Numbered from the stretch's first letter, positions 44,931 to 56,503 are shown. The stretch: DNA of 62,837 nt from Rhizobium tibeticum (GCF_900110205.1 NZ_FOCV01000035.1:1-62837); one strand, 5' to 3'. The notes: a model not told the origin generated them from the letters alone. Numbers and translations: made by a program.

Positions 44931-45455
44931 ATGGACGGAGACAGATACAACTGGATCAGCCGACGGGCACATCAGATCTGGCAGCAGGACGGCTGTCCAT
45001 CGGGGCGCGATCGCGAGCATTGGTTGCAGGCAGTGTCTGAGTTCGAAGGGCTGGAACGCGAGGATCAAGGCCATTTTGCCGACCATACGAAGATTGAAAA
45101 GGTGTTGGTTGTAGAAGACGAGCCACTCATCCGCTATGCGGCCGTCGACGCGCTGGAGCAGGATGGTTTCGATGTGCTTGAAGCAGCAAACGCTGACGAG
45201 GCGCTGGTGCTTCTTCAAGAGCGCTCGATTGATGCGGTCTTCACCGACATCAACATGCCTGGTTCGATTGACGGCCTGGGCCTTGTTTCCCTGGTTCGAG
45301 CCCGATTTCCCGACGCGCGGCTTATCGTGACGTCAGGGCATGTTCAGCTCGGCCATTTCGACCTGCCAAGTGGTGTTTCATTCCTTCCAAAGCCATACAC
45401 TTTCGACGCTTTGATCAAAATGCTCAAGATTCCACGGCGGCTGCTGTCAGCCTAA
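44931..45455 (+). CDS. DUF2934-receiver domain fusion protein
   Basis: The 174-residue protein has an N-terminal DUF2934 motif (ISRRAHQIWQQDGCPSGRDR, about 9-40) followed by a receiver domain at about 56-170. The receiver shows VVEDEP, phospho-acceptor in VFTDINMPG, IVTSGH and LPKPY. There is no DNA-binding output. ATG 44931 has GGAGGCGGG upstream, and an exact EcfG promoter ends 22 bp before it. It could be a stress-induced single-domain response regulator with DUF2934 as an interaction handle. The partner kinase is unknown. Confidence 0.82.
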   Translation: MDGDRYNWISRRAHQIWQQDGCPSGRDREHWLQAVSEFEGLEREDQGHFADHTKIEKVLVVEDEPLIRYAAVDALEQDGFDVLEAANADEALVLLQERSIDAVFTDINMPGSIDGLGLVSLVRARFPDARLIVTSGHVQLGHFDLPSGVSFLPKPYTFDALIKMLKIPRRLLSA

Positions 45456-45524
45456 ATTCAAAGAACTTTACCAGATGGCGGCGAGCAAGCGCTGGGAGCG
45501 GGCTTTCCTCCGGCGTTTTCTGTT

Positions 45525-45549
45525 GGAACAATGATCAGCCGCGAGTGTT
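45525..45549 (+). promoter_or_regulatory. EcfG/RpoE2-like promoter of katE
   Basis: GGAAC (45525-45529), 16 bp, TGTT (45546-45549). It agrees with GGAAC-N18-TT, 79 bp before the katE ATG. katE-type catalases are typical targets of this sigma factor. Confidence 0.6.
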
Positions 45550-45628
45550 CGGCGAAACGATGGTGCCACGGCGCAATTCGCCTTTGTGCCAATCTGCCAC
45601 TCTTTCCAACTCACTCAGGAGGTTCATC

Positions 45629-47770
<2,142 letters not shown>

Positions 47771-47849
47771 TGGCAGTAGTTAGGCGCGCTGCAACGCTCG
47801 CTGCCAACTGACATTGTTGTACGATTCATTACGAAGCTTTGCCCGCATG

Positions 47850-47874
47850 GGAACATCTTGGACTTGGCATCGTT
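47850..47874 (+). promoter_or_regulatory. EcfG/RpoE2-type promoter (exact)
   Basis: GGAAC (47850-47854), 16 bp, CGTT (47871-47874): exact consensus, ending 30 bp before the DUF2934 gene. Confidence 0.78.
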
Positions 47875-47904
47875 AGCATGCGCAACTTTTCCAAGGAGCT
47901 CAAA

Positions 47905-48270
47905 ATGGCAAGAAAGGTTCCCATCCAAGGCACACGTCCGGACGAAACCGCCATCGCAACATCACGCGACAGGCGTGACGACGTCCTAGTTGGAAACCGC
48001 ACGGAACGCATTCGAAGACGGGCCTACGAACTATGGGAGCGCGAGGGTAGCCCGCCTGGACGACACGACGATTACTGGCTTCAGGCCGAGCGTGAAATCC
48101 TTCACGGAAACGATGAATTCAAAACCGACGACGATCCCGATCCGGATAGCATGCCTGAATCGGCCAGGCAGCATTCCGATGCGGTCATACCCGACCGCGG
48201 GGACGCCGTGAAACGCGAAACGACACCAGCCGTGGACGAACGAACTGGACAATCCAAACAACGGCAATGA
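47905..48270 (+). CDS. DUF2934 family protein
   Basis: The 121-residue hydrophilic protein has a central DUF2934 motif, TERIRRRAYELWEREGSPPG then DDYWLQAEREI (about 34-66). The C-terminal half is acidic and probably disordered. It is a paralogue of the N-terminal part of the receiver fusion at 44931-45455. ATG 47905 has AAGGAG upstream, and an exact EcfG-type promoter ends 30 bp before. DUF2934 proteins are widespread in alphaproteobacteria, with unknown role. Confidence 0.82.
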   Translation: MARKVPIQGTRPDETAIATSRDRRDDVLVGNRTERIRRRAYELWEREGSPPGRHDDYWLQAEREILHGNDEFKTDDDPDPDSMPESARQHSDAVIPDRGDAVKRETTPAVDERTGQSKQRQ

Positions 48271-48541
48271 GCGGTGATCCCATTGCTTCAGGCGGACGGA
48301 ACCGGTTACGCAGCCAAGGAGACTCGTGGACTGAGCTATTTCCAGCGTAGAAGGACGAGGCGCATTTAGTGCCGAGGGATTTGGGTCGTTGAAATAGATC
48401 GTCGGGTGCCGGCCCGCTCAGCGACAGATGGGGTTTAATGCCGATTTTGAAGCAGGAGAGCTGGTTGCGCCGAGCGACCTTGGCCAAACTCGAACACAAC
48501 GCGGGGGTTCCATCCACCCTGCACTTTTAAAAGCCATTGTT

Positions 48542-48566
48542 CGAACGAATGCCGCCCGACGGCGTT
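48542..48566 (+). promoter_or_regulatory. EcfG/RpoE2-like promoter (one mismatch)
   Basis: CGAAC (48542-48546), 16 bp, CGTT (48563-48566), ending 21 bp before the gene at 48588, the same spacing as at 44884. Confidence 0.5.
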
Positions 48567-48587
48567 TCTTGCCTCAAGGAGATCCGC

Positions 48588-49028
48588 ATGGGCCTGAACG
48601 TACGTGGACAAACGTTTTATACACTCAGCCAGGACGTGCTGGATGATCATGTCCTGATGGCCAATCATTTGATCGATGAGTTTTTGCTTTTCATGAAGGA
48701 AGACGAGATCGGGAATGACCTGATCGACGAAATCGAGCTTCCTGTTCCAAAGAAAGCACTTGTCGAAGCTTTTCGCATCGCCATCACCGCCGAGAGGCAG
48801 CCGACTATCCGAGCGCTGCTCATTAAGGCGGCGATGACGCTGGCTCAGTTTCGAATTGGTCTTGGCAACCGGATCAAGCTGACGCCGCTGACCCCGCACG
48901 GCCGATCCCCGCAAGGGCGATCCTTGGCATTCGAACGGAGGTTGGAACGCATACTGATCGCCACGGCCGAAGAACGAGTTCACCTGTGTGAATTCTATCG
49001 GCGCGTGTGCATGCAGTCCTACAATTAG
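48588..49028 (+). CDS. Hypothetical protein (146 aa)
   Basis: This 146-residue soluble, mostly helical protein starts MGLNVRGQTFYTLSQDVLDD. It has an acidic middle (LFMKEDEIGNDLIDEIELPV) and a basic C-terminus. AAGGAG is seven bases before ATG 48588, which decides the start over the upstream frame. A one-mismatch EcfG-like promoter lies immediately upstream. I do not recognise a family. Confidence 0.65.
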   Translation: MGLNVRGQTFYTLSQDVLDDHVLMANHLIDEFLLFMKEDEIGNDLIDEIELPVPKKALVEAFRIAITAERQPTIRALLIKAAMTLAQFRIGLGNRIKLTPLTPHGRSPQGRSLAFERRLERILIATAEERVHLCEFYRRVCMQSYN

Positions 49029-49254
49029 GAGAACGGGAAGACCGACCTTTCCGATGCCGGGAGATCAAATGTCGGTCCGACCACCGCAGCCGACAGAGAG
49101 GAAGACGCAAGGCATTGGACGCAATGCCGAGAGTCGTGGTGCTATTTCAACGCCCACCTATCGTTTTTTTCGCCGTCCACCGGATCTGACGACGCTCAAA
49201 AGTCCTCGACCAGGATGAGATGATGCAGATTCGTATGCCGGGCGCCGTTTTTGA

Positions 49255-49458
49255 TCAGTGCACTGCAGCGCGTACCTCGCCGTTGTTCCTAGCGGCTAGG
49301 TGATCCGTGATCGCCCGACGGATATCCGTGACCGTGTCGAACAGTTTGTTGTCAAGATCTATCACATGAAAGCGGACGGCGATGAACTTCAACCGGTTGT
49401 CGAAGGGAACGGCTATACCGACTTCCTGACCATTGAAAACGACTGCTTGCCTTTGCAT
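49255..49458 (-). CDS. Small conserved hypothetical protein (67 aa)
   Basis: The 67-residue protein has the pattern MQRQAVVFNGQEVGIAVPFD, then LKFIAVRFHVIDLDNKLFD. This strand-rich start recalls a small family frequent on rhizobial replicons, with unknown function. GGAG lies six bases before ATG 49458. No stress-type promoter was found upstream. Confidence 0.6.
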   Translation of the reverse strand: MQRQAVVFNGQEVGIAVPFDNRLKFIAVRFHVIDLDNKLFDTVTDIRRAITDHLAARNNGEVRAAVH

Positions 49459-50126
49459 AGAGCACTCCAATCCGAGACGCGGATCAAATTAGCAAATTGG
49501 AATGAATTGTTTACGACACGCTATGTTTGCGGTCGTCGCTTTGCATCGAATTGAAGACGTTTACTCTTTCGATGCATCAAGACTGTGAGAAGAATTCGAA
49601 CGGATCTTGTCATCGTTCCTCCGACCGGTCGCCATTCGCCGACCGCTGAACGCTCATATTGGCAAATACTTATGTCCCTCTGACGACAAAAGCTAACCTA
49701 GGTTTTTCCTTCAAGCAACTATTATCTTTATATTTTTAGTATTTGGTTTAGTATTACTATTACCGCACCTGCGAATAAGAAAAACTATACTACGCCGGCG
49801 GCATACACAAAAAGCAGTGCGGCAAGTTCCTATGCTGTGCCAGGACGCGGGTTCGTGTAAGCACGGTGTTGAGATAGCTATGGTTGCCGATCTGGCCCCG
49901 TCGCGCAGAAAGTGCTCAAAGCGGCACCAGGCTCGGTCGATGTAAATGGTTCGATGCTTGCCGATTTTTTCGTCCTGCAGGGGTTCGTGCGACGTCGCGG
50001 TGATGACGAACTTGCCGTCGACTCCGTCGTCGCACGGGACCATGTTCACTATCGCTTTACTTGCCGAGGTTCCCGAAAAGCCGGCGCATTGAGAAGTTTT
50101 TTCCACGGTCGCAAGGTCGGGGCAGA
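49459..50126. other. AT-rich intergenic stretch
   Basis: The part around 49680-49800 is strikingly AT-rich compared with its surroundings and could reflect acquired DNA or a promoter-rich spacer. A minus-strand frame (49711-50130) has a weakly protein-like middle but no motif I can name and an AT-rich, low-complexity end. No gene is claimed. Confidence 0.4.
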
Positions 50127-51167
50127 TCACTCGATTTCATAGATCGCTGCATTATCCTGCACCTCGCGGAGGCCCTTATACGCCGCGTGCCGCAGCTTGC
50201 GGTCATGTGTCCAGGCGCGGTACTCGATTTCGGCAATCAGTGTCGGTTGCACCCACACGACGTTCCTTCGCCGCCCATCGTATTCTACGGGCGGCCGTTT
50301 CGCTGTAATGCGGTCCAGCGTATTGCGTAGCGACTCCGCATTGCTTTCGGTGAAGCCCGTGCCGACGTTTCCGACGTAAACCCACTCATGGCCCTTGCGG
50401 GCTGCGAGAAGGAGGCTACCGATCCCTGCCCGCGCCACCGATGACTGCTCGTAGCCGACGACAATGAAACTGTCGCTTTGCAAACATTTGACCTTGATCC
50501 AATCGCCAAGACGTCCTGACCGGTAACTGCTGTCGCGATGCTTCGCAATAATACCTTCAAGCCCTTGCTCGCAGGCGACTGCGAATATCTCCCGGCCATC
50601 TCCGTCAATGGCCTCAGATAGCCGAATAGCGCCCTGCTCGCTGCGCAGAAGAGACTCCAGGAAGAAGCGACGGGACGACAGCTCCATGTTTCGGATATCG
50701 TGCCCATCGAAATATAGAAGATCGAAGGCCATCATCATCGCCTGCCCTGAGGGAAGCTTCCCACCTCGACCGCCAAGCGAATTCTGCAGCATGCCAAAGT
50801 GGGGCCGCCCCTGCTCGTCCAGAACGACTGCCTCCCCATCGATGATAGCTGTCCCGACACCCAGGCTCTTGGCCGCTGCCTCGATCGCCGGGAAACGATA
50901 TGTCCAATCATGTCCCCCGCGCGTCAAGATGCGCACATTGCCGTTGTCGAGATGGACCGCAATCCGATACCCGTCCCACTTGATCTCGTAGAGCCACTCC
51001 GCACCAACGGGCGCACGCTGCTTGACAAGCGCCAGACATGGCTCGACGCGCGTTGGCATAGTGTCAAAGGGCAACTGTGGTTGGGAGGGGTCACGAGGCT
51101 TTCTTGGATTGGAACGAAGTGGCTCGTTCCCAGTGAGCAACGGCTTAGGACGCGGAGATTTGGTCAT
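50127..51167 (-). CDS. ligD: ATP-dependent DNA ligase, LigD-type ligase domain
   Basis: The 346-residue enzyme has the nucleotidyltransferase motif EIKWDGYR (lysine adenylated, about 62), motif III-like DGEAVVLDEQGRPHF, motif IV EGIIAKHRDSSYRSGR and motif V WIKVKC, followed by an OB-fold. It consists only of the ligase module of LigD; polymerase and nuclease domains are absent. Such stand-alone ligases act with Ku in non-homologous end joining in rhizobia. No ku gene is in the window. The gene is single and on the minus strand. Confidence 0.9.
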   Translation of the reverse strand: MTKSPRPKPLLTGNEPLRSNPRKPRDPSQPQLPFDTMPTRVEPCLALVKQRAPVGAEWLYEIKWDGYRIAVHLDNGNVRILTRGGHDWTYRFPAIEAAAKSLGVGTAIIDGEAVVLDEQGRPHFGMLQNSLGGRGGKLPSGQAMMMAFDLLYFDGHDIRNMELSSRRFFLESLLRSEQGAIRLSEAIDGDGREIFAVACEQGLEGIIAKHRDSSYRSGRLGDWIKVKCLQSDSFIVVGYEQSSVARAGIGSLLLAARKGHEWVYVGNVGTGFTESNAESLRNTLDRITAKRPPVEYDGRRRNVVWVQPTLIAEIEYRAWTHDRKLRHAAYKGLREVQDNAAIYEIE

Positions 51168-51265
51168 TGATGCTCATCACGAAATGAAGATGGGAGTTCT
51201 TTGCCTTGAAGGCCTCGAATGTGAGGCGTATCGTCCGCGCGTTGCCCGCTCTAGGGCACTGCTCA

Positions 51266-51592
51266 TCATTCCCTGAGCCCCGCCTCTATGTGGGGCTCTT
51301 TTTTCTCAGCCTGCTTTTCGGCTGCAACATCGTCCGGCACGACGTGCAGACCCGCCTCATGGGCCACGGCAACGAAGGCCGCTCGGGCACTTGCCGCATC
51401 TGTATAGAATTCCAGCGCCTCCAGCGAGGTCATGAGGGCACGATGGAATGAAGGTGCCTTTGACAACGTCAATTTGCTGCTTAGGAGCATGGCGGCGAGA
51501 TCCTCGACCGTATCAGCGTGTCGATAGCGGCCGGTGTTGCCTTCAATCTCGACATCTATCGGGCTGATAAAAACGGGGATCTCGCCAGCCAT
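51266..51592 (-). CDS. DUF982-like protein
   Basis: The 108-residue protein resembles DUF982 in layout: VFISPIDVEIEGNTGRYRHA at the start, TVEDLAAMLLSSKL, then FHRALMTSLEALEFYTDAAS and ARAAFVAVAHEAGLHV. The tail is charged. The start at 51592 is chosen by family alignment over 51616. Its 3' end overlaps a plus-strand intrinsic terminator (51275-51304), which serves some other transcript. The ligase gene follows on the same strand after about 100 bp. Confidence 0.7.
   Translation of the reverse strand: MAGEIPVFISPIDVEIEGNTGRYRHADTVEDLAAMLLSSKLTLSKAPSFHRALMTSLEALEFYTDAASARAAFVAVAHEAGLHVVPDDVAAEKQAEKKEPHIEAGLRE
51275..51304 (+). terminator. Intrinsic terminator on the plus strand with no plus-strand gene
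   Basis: GAGCCCC (51275-51281), a 10-base loop, GGGGCTC (51292-51298) and six T residues form a textbook Rho-independent terminator reading to the right. No plus-strand gene precedes it, and the neighbours are on the minus strand. It may end a small RNA or an antisense transcript started in the ligD upstream region. Confidence 0.7.
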
Positions 51593-52124
51593 GCTCCTAA
51601 ACTCCCTTAACTTCATTAGAATCCAGTAAATGGCAAGGCGACCCGTTTCGTCCAGCCCCGCAATACCCCATTAGGAGCTCCCTCAAATCAATAGTTGGAA
51701 CAGAAATGGAACATGCACAATGCAGATCGTCACTGTGCGCAGCGACACGTCTTGCGCAGCATAAAATCTCGTCATCTGGTTTCTCGGCTGGGCCGAGATA
51801 CCAGGGGAACTCGCCGTCGTGAGACGCCCGGATCACACATGCTGTTGGCACTTTCCGGAAACGACTGGCGTTTCGTTTCCGTTCATTACAACGCTCTCAG
51901 CCCGGTATGACCAAGTATTCAGGAGGTTCCCTTACATCGACTACGCAGAAACGTCGGACGCCCCAGGCACTTTCCTACGATCGCAGATCTGACGTTTGCG
52001 ACCCTTCCAATTCCAGGAGATTTGCGAAGATTTTCTGATTGAGATTGCAGCCGGAAGATGATGCTATGTGGCCTGCATAGCTGAGTCCCCTCGCCCTCCT
52101 CCCAATTTTCGACCCGAGCGGCCC
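51593..52124. other. Intergenic region before the ABC exporter
   Basis: No gene supported. Divergent promoters for the DUF982-like gene (minus) and the exporter (plus) should be here, but no motif is clear. Confidence 0.4.
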
Positions 52125-54005
52125 ATGTCGATTTCAGATGCGATCTACCGTCCCTTCGAAACGCTGATCCGCCCGCTCGACATCCCCTATCGGCCGCTGC
52201 CGTCCAAGGGGCCCGTGGCGGTTCTGCTGCACTTCATGTCGATGTTCCGTGGCGTGCTGATCGCGCTCGCACTTTCATCCATGGCGATGGAGGCCATCAA
52301 CCTGACCATCGTCTGGGGGCTTTCGGTCATCGTCGATGGCGTATCGCAGAAGGGCGCATCCGTCTTCCTGCACAGCGAATGGCCGCTCCTGACTGTCCTC
52401 GGGCTCCTGATCTTTCCGGCCATGCCCGTCGCCTCCTTCCTTCTAAACACACTCACCTCGCATACGCTCGGCATCGGCATGCCGGCCGCCATCCAGTGGC
52501 AGGGGCACAAAGCGGTGGAGCGGCAGGATCTTGCCTTTTTCCATGATCTCTACGCAGGACAGGTGGCCTCGCGCCTGCAGCAGGTGTCGTCTGCCGTCCA
52601 GCAGCAGATCATTGCCGCCTTCCAGTCCATTCCGCGCTTCCTGCTGCAGCTGGTCGGCTCAGTGATCCTGCTATCGAGCCTGTCCTGGCAGCTCGCCTTG
52701 CCAGTCGTTGTCTGGATCGCGCTCAATGTGGCGCTCACCGTCAAGATGGCGCCGATCTTTGCCGAGCGTTCGCGCCGCACCGCCAAGCAGCGCAGCCTGG
52801 TGGCCGGCGCCATCACCGATCTCTACACCAACATGCAGATGATCAAGCAGTTCGCCGCCGAAGACAGCGAAGCCGGCGCAATCAGCCGCATCATCCGAAA
52901 GGCCATACAGACGCAGCACGGAGAACAGCGCATCTACCGCACCTCGGAACTGATTGTCGTGGTCCTCAACACGACGCTCTGGCTGGTGATGCTGTCGATT
53001 GGTTTCTCGGGTCTCGTCAACGGCTTTCTCACGGTCGGCGAGTTTGTCGGCGCTGTCTACATCCTCCAGCGGCTCTCCACGCAGATCTTCACCTTCCTGC
53101 AGATGGGCCAGCAGATCTTTCAGGCGATTGGGACGATCAAGGACGCGATGCCGGTGATGACGACGCCGCCCACCATCACAGATCGGCCTGACGCGGCGAG
53201 CCTCACGGTCAATAGCGGCGAAATTCGTTTCCAAGACGTCTGCTTTGCATACAAGTCCGGGAAGCCTGTCATCGATAATCTGTCGCTGACGGTACGGCCC
53301 GGCGAGAAAGTGGGGCTGGTCGGCCTCTCCGGAGCCGGCAAGACTACGCTGGTGAGTCTGCTGCTGCGTTTTTACGACATCGAGGACGGCGCGATCCTGA
53401 TTGACGGCCAGGACATCCGCGATATTACGCAGGCAAGCCTTCGCCGCAACATCGGCGTCATTGCACAGGACGTCGCGCTGCTGCACCGCTCGGTCGGAGA
53501 CAACATCCGTTACGGCCGACCGGAGGCGAGCCAGCACGAGATCGAGCAGGCGGCAAAGACAGCAAAGGCCGATGTGTTCATCACCGATCTTGCGGACGGC
53601 GAAGGCCGAAAGGGTTATGACGCCTTCGTCGGCGACCGCGGCATCAAGCTCTCCGGCGGTCAACGGCAGCGTGTGGCGATTGCTCGCGTTTTGCTGAAGG
53701 ATGCGCCGATCCTCGTGCTCGACGAGGCGACCTCCGCCCTCGACAGCGAATCTGAGGCCGCAATCCAGGAAAAGCTCAACTTGGTGATGGAGGGCAAGAC
53801 GGTGATTGCCATCGCACATCGCCTTTCGACCATTGCCATGATGGACCGGATCGTGGTGTTAGATCAGGGACGCATCTTGGAAGAAGGCAGGCCGGACGAA
53901 CTGGTCGAACAGGATGGCCTGTTTGCCCGCCTGTGGAAACGCCAGACCGGCGGCTTTATTCCTGAAGACATCGACGAACCTTTGCCGGCATCGCCTACGA
54001 ACTAA
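52125..54005 (+). CDS. ABC exporter (permease-ATPase fusion)
   Basis: The 626-residue half-transporter has an N-terminal domain with about six membrane helices (about 30-330). An ATPase domain follows with Walker A GLSGAGKTT (about 400), signature LSGGQRQR, Walker B ILVLDEATSALDSES and switch histidine AHRLST. It is a type IV exporter of the MsbA/multidrug class and would act as a homodimer or with another half-transporter. The substrate is not predictable. ATG 52125 fits the family; an upstream in-frame start lacks support. The gene is alone. Confidence 0.92.
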   Translation: MSISDAIYRPFETLIRPLDIPYRPLPSKGPVAVLLHFMSMFRGVLIALALSSMAMEAINLTIVWGLSVIVDGVSQKGASVFLHSEWPLLTVLGLLIFPAMPVASFLLNTLTSHTLGIGMPAAIQWQGHKAVERQDLAFFHDLYAGQVASRLQQVSSAVQQQIIAAFQSIPRFLLQLVGSVILLSSLSWQLALPVVVWIALNVALTVKMAPIFAERSRRTAKQRSLVAGAITDLYTNMQMIKQFAAEDSEAGAISRIIRKAIQTQHGEQRIYRTSELIVVVLNTTLWLVMLSIGFSGLVNGFLTVGEFVGAVYILQRLSTQIFTFLQMGQQIFQAIGTIKDAMPVMTTPPTITDRPDAASLTVNSGEIRFQDVCFAYKSGKPVIDNLSLTVRPGEKVGLVGLSGAGKTTLVSLLLRFYDIEDGAILIDGQDIRDITQASLRRNIGVIAQDVALLHRSVGDNIRYGRPEASQHEIEQAAKTAKADVFITDLADGEGRKGYDAFVGDRGIKLSGGQRQRVAIARVLLKDAPILVLDEATSALDSESEAAIQEKLNLVMEGKTVIAIAHRLSTIAMMDRIVVLDQGRILEEGRPDELVEQDGLFARLWKRQTGGFIPEDIDEPLPASPTN

Positions 54006-54139
54006 CCCTCCGGCCGACGCTTATTGCATCGGCGAGGCTGTGCCTTGCGGCCAAAGGGGTCACTCGTTAGCAGGTCTTAGCGGGAAGCGAACATCTCGAT
54101 GTGCGGTTTCAAGATGCGTGGTGTGCGAACCATTCATTG

Positions 54140-54217
54140 TCAGATGCTGCCGGAAGAAGGACTAGCCATGCCGCTTTGGCCGCCGCCAATAACTACTGTG
54201 TCGTGTCGGTCCTGCAT
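54140..54217 (-). pseudogene. N-terminal fragment of an FAD-dependent oxidoreductase
   Basis: A 25-codon minus-strand frame from ATG 54217 reads MQDRHDTVVIGGGQSGMA before a stop. VVIGGGQSG is the FAD-binding start of flavin oxidoreductases related to the monooxygenase at 39546-40816. Nothing of the rest follows. It is a relic. Confidence 0.5.
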
Positions 54218-54236
54218 TTCTGCGTCTCCAGGTCGG

Positions 54237-54464
54237 CTAGAGCGGCAGGAGCCTAACAAAGCCGACCTGGAACGACAACGCGACTTGGAAGTCTATTCTC
54301 CCCTCAATGCAAAGTTGAACCACACGGTGAAGAGACGAGAAAACTCGGCGAACAACAGAAGTAAAACAACCTCCCCAATGTGGATCTCCAAGGATCATGA
54401 GGCTGATCAACGCCACCATAAAATAGGCTGCGGCAAAAATCGAAACGCACCTCAGTAGCGCCAT
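54237..54464 (-). CDS. Small membrane protein (75 aa)
   Basis: A 75-residue peptide begins MALLRCVSIFAAAYFMVALI, a strong membrane helix. An amphipathic second half follows, FSSLHRVVQLCIEGRIDFQV, and ends in LLPL. GGAGG lies about eight bases before ATG 54464. No family is recognised and no stress promoter was seen. It overlaps no other plausible gene. Confidence 0.55.
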   Translation of the reverse strand: MALLRCVSIFAAAYFMVALISLMILGDPHWGGCFTSVVRRVFSSLHRVVQLCIEGRIDFQVALSFQVGFVRLLPL

Positions 54465-54877
54465 CCTTTACCCCTCCATTACCGACTAGCTTGTTTGGTG
54501 TCAGTTCTCACAAAAACGCAGAGTAACGACGGCAACATCATCCATTGGCGGCTTATGCACTCTCCGACCAAGGCCGCCTTGCGCTATCGGGCCCAAACGC
54601 GACATTCCCCTACGTTACTATACTCGAAGTGAAGCACAGGAGATGGCAACCGCTAAGCCGGTGATCTGCTTAGACCGGATCATTTACGCCGACATTTACC
54701 GTAACGTGCTTGCTATTTTAGAGGATCGTGTAACTCTGAGCTATTCAACCTGCAATCGTGCTGTGCCGGGCGACAGGCCAGGCAACTTAGCCAAGGTCGA
54801 ACCGACGTGCATAGCACTCGAACACCGCAACAGTGGGTCGTCTGAGCTGATCCCAGTTCATGGATATGGAGGACAGC
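54465..54877. other. Intergenic region before the DUF1254 gene
   Basis: An open plus-strand frame from 54643 overlaps the DUF1254 start and has no family match. Divergent promoters are expected here. Nothing further seen. Confidence 0.4.
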
Positions 54878-56503
54878 ATGAGAAATATAAGCCCATGTTC
54901 ACTTCTGGCCCTAGTCGCCGCAACATCTCTGTGCGGCGGGGGCATGGCTTTTGGCCAGACGGCGAACAAAATTCCACCAATTCTGGTTACCCCCGACAGA
55001 GTCGAGTCGAGCATCGGGACACTGGATTTTAAGGACGGCGCTCCGAGCCCTGAAACCATAAAGAAGGTGTACGACACACTGGCTTTCACCCGAGGCCTCG
55101 ACGCGTTCCTGAATAGCTACGGCGGCGCGTCCGCCTATGCGATTCACAAGGGCCTTCTCGGCATCGGTGCTGAGGACAACACAGTTACTATTTTTCCCGA
55201 ACTGATGGATTCGAAGTCGCTGTTTCTCACGGCAAATGCTGACACCGTCTATTACTTCAGTGTCGTCGATCTGACGAAGGGGCCGATGGTAGTCGAGCAG
55301 CCTCCAAAGGGCGTCGGGACCATCAATGACATGTGGTTTCAGTGGATCATCGACATCGGCTTCCCCGGTCCCGACCGTGGAGAAGGCGGGCGATACCTGA
55401 TCCTTCCACCCGGCTACGACGGTCCTGTTCCCGAAGGTGGCTTTTACGTGGCTCGGGCGAAGACGAACCGTGTCCTCTATGCCTCGCGTGGCTACCTCGT
55501 TGACAACGACCCCAAGGCAACGGTCGCGAACATCAAGGAGCACATGAAGATATATCCGTACACGCCAGGAGGAGTAGGTACGAGCATCGCGACAGCGCTT
55601 GAAGGCACGGTCAAGCTTGCCGCAAATCCGGTGGTGCCTGAGACCAAGTTCAACGAGGCGAGTGGGAAATCGTTCAATACGATCCCTCCAAGCGACTACT
55701 CGTTCTTCGAGATGATCAACGCCAACATTCAGGCCGAACCGGCCGATTCCTACAACCCGGAACTCGCGGGGCAGTTGGCGGCGATCGGGATCGTGAAGGG
55801 CAAGGAATTCAGACCAGATGAACGGATGAAGAAAATCCTCACCGACGCAGCAGCGGTCGGAAACGCGTCGGGACGAGTGCTAAATTGGGATTCAAGCAAC
55901 ATTCCAGGTTGGGCTTTCTACCCCGGGTCAGGTTGGGCCAACATGCTTTGGGAAGGCGGCGCGAATTTCGAGACGCCGCCGCCGATGATAACCAAGGAAG
56001 GCATGTTCGCCCCTTTGCCGCCGACTGGCGCGCGGACCCTCGACTCCAAAACGGCATTTTATTACGGCTATACTCTCGACTCTCCCGGCATGATCATGCG
56101 GCTACCCAAGGTCGGCTCGCAGTACCTCATGGGCTTCGTCGATGCGGATAAAAAACCCTATGACGGTGGCAAGACCTACAAGGTGACCCTACCGCCAGAC
56201 ATTCCAGCCGAAGCATTTTGGTCGTTCACGCTCTACGACAATCAATCGCGGTCAATGCTCGACACGCCGCAGCGATATCCGCGTGCGGGCAGCCAATCCT
56301 ATCCGTCACCCGCTGCTGAAGCGGACGCTGATGGTTCCACGACGATCTACTTTGGTCCGACCCAGCCCAAGGACGTAAAGCGCGGCAACTGGATTCAGAC
56401 CATGCCTGATAAGGGGTGGTTCGTGCTGCTTCGTCTTTATAGCCCTCTCGAATCTTTCTTCACGAAGGAATGGCGTCTGAGTGAAGTCGAACTCGTGCCC
56501 TGA
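54878..56503 (+). CDS. Secreted DUF1254/DUF1214 domain protein
   Basis: The 541-residue protein has a signal peptide (SPCSLLALVAATSLCGGGMA). The DUF1254 domain (about 80-210: LFLTANADTVYYFSVVDL, GTINDMWFQWIIDIG, RYLILPPGYDG) is followed by a C-terminal DUF1214 domain (about 380-530: KTAFYYGYTLDSPGM, FWSFTLYDNQSRSMLDTPQR). These domains occur together in periplasmic proteins of proteobacteria, commonly near arylsulfatases and HAD phosphatases; the activity is unproven. GGAGGACAGC precedes ATG 54878. It may work with the envelope cluster at 23-38 kb. Confidence 0.88.
   Translation: MRNISPCSLLALVAATSLCGGGMAFGQTANKIPPILVTPDRVESSIGTLDFKDGAPSPETIKKVYDTLAFTRGLDAFLNSYGGASAYAIHKGLLGIGAEDNTVTIFPELMDSKSLFLTANADTVYYFSVVDLTKGPMVVEQPPKGVGTINDMWFQWIIDIGFPGPDRGEGGRYLILPPGYDGPVPEGGFYVARAKTNRVLYASRGYLVDNDPKATVANIKEHMKIYPYTPGGVGTSIATALEGTVKLAANPVVPETKFNEASGKSFNTIPPSDYSFFEMINANIQAEPADSYNPELAGQLAAIGIVKGKEFRPDERMKKILTDAAAVGNASGRVLNWDSSNIPGWAFYPGSGWANMLWEGGANFETPPPMITKEGMFAPLPPTGARTLDSKTAFYYGYTLDSPGMIMRLPKVGSQYLMGFVDADKKPYDGGKTYKVTLPPDIPAEAFWSFTLYDNQSRSMLDTPQRYPRAGSQSYPSPAAEADADGSTTIYFGPTQPKDVKRGNWIQTMPDKGWFVLLRLYSPLESFFTKEWRLSEVELVP

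Noticed and set aside
49711..50130. 139-codon minus-strand frame
   Set aside because: Its end lies in an AT-rich low-complexity stretch and its middle has only a vague protein-like look. No ribosome site or family could be supported.
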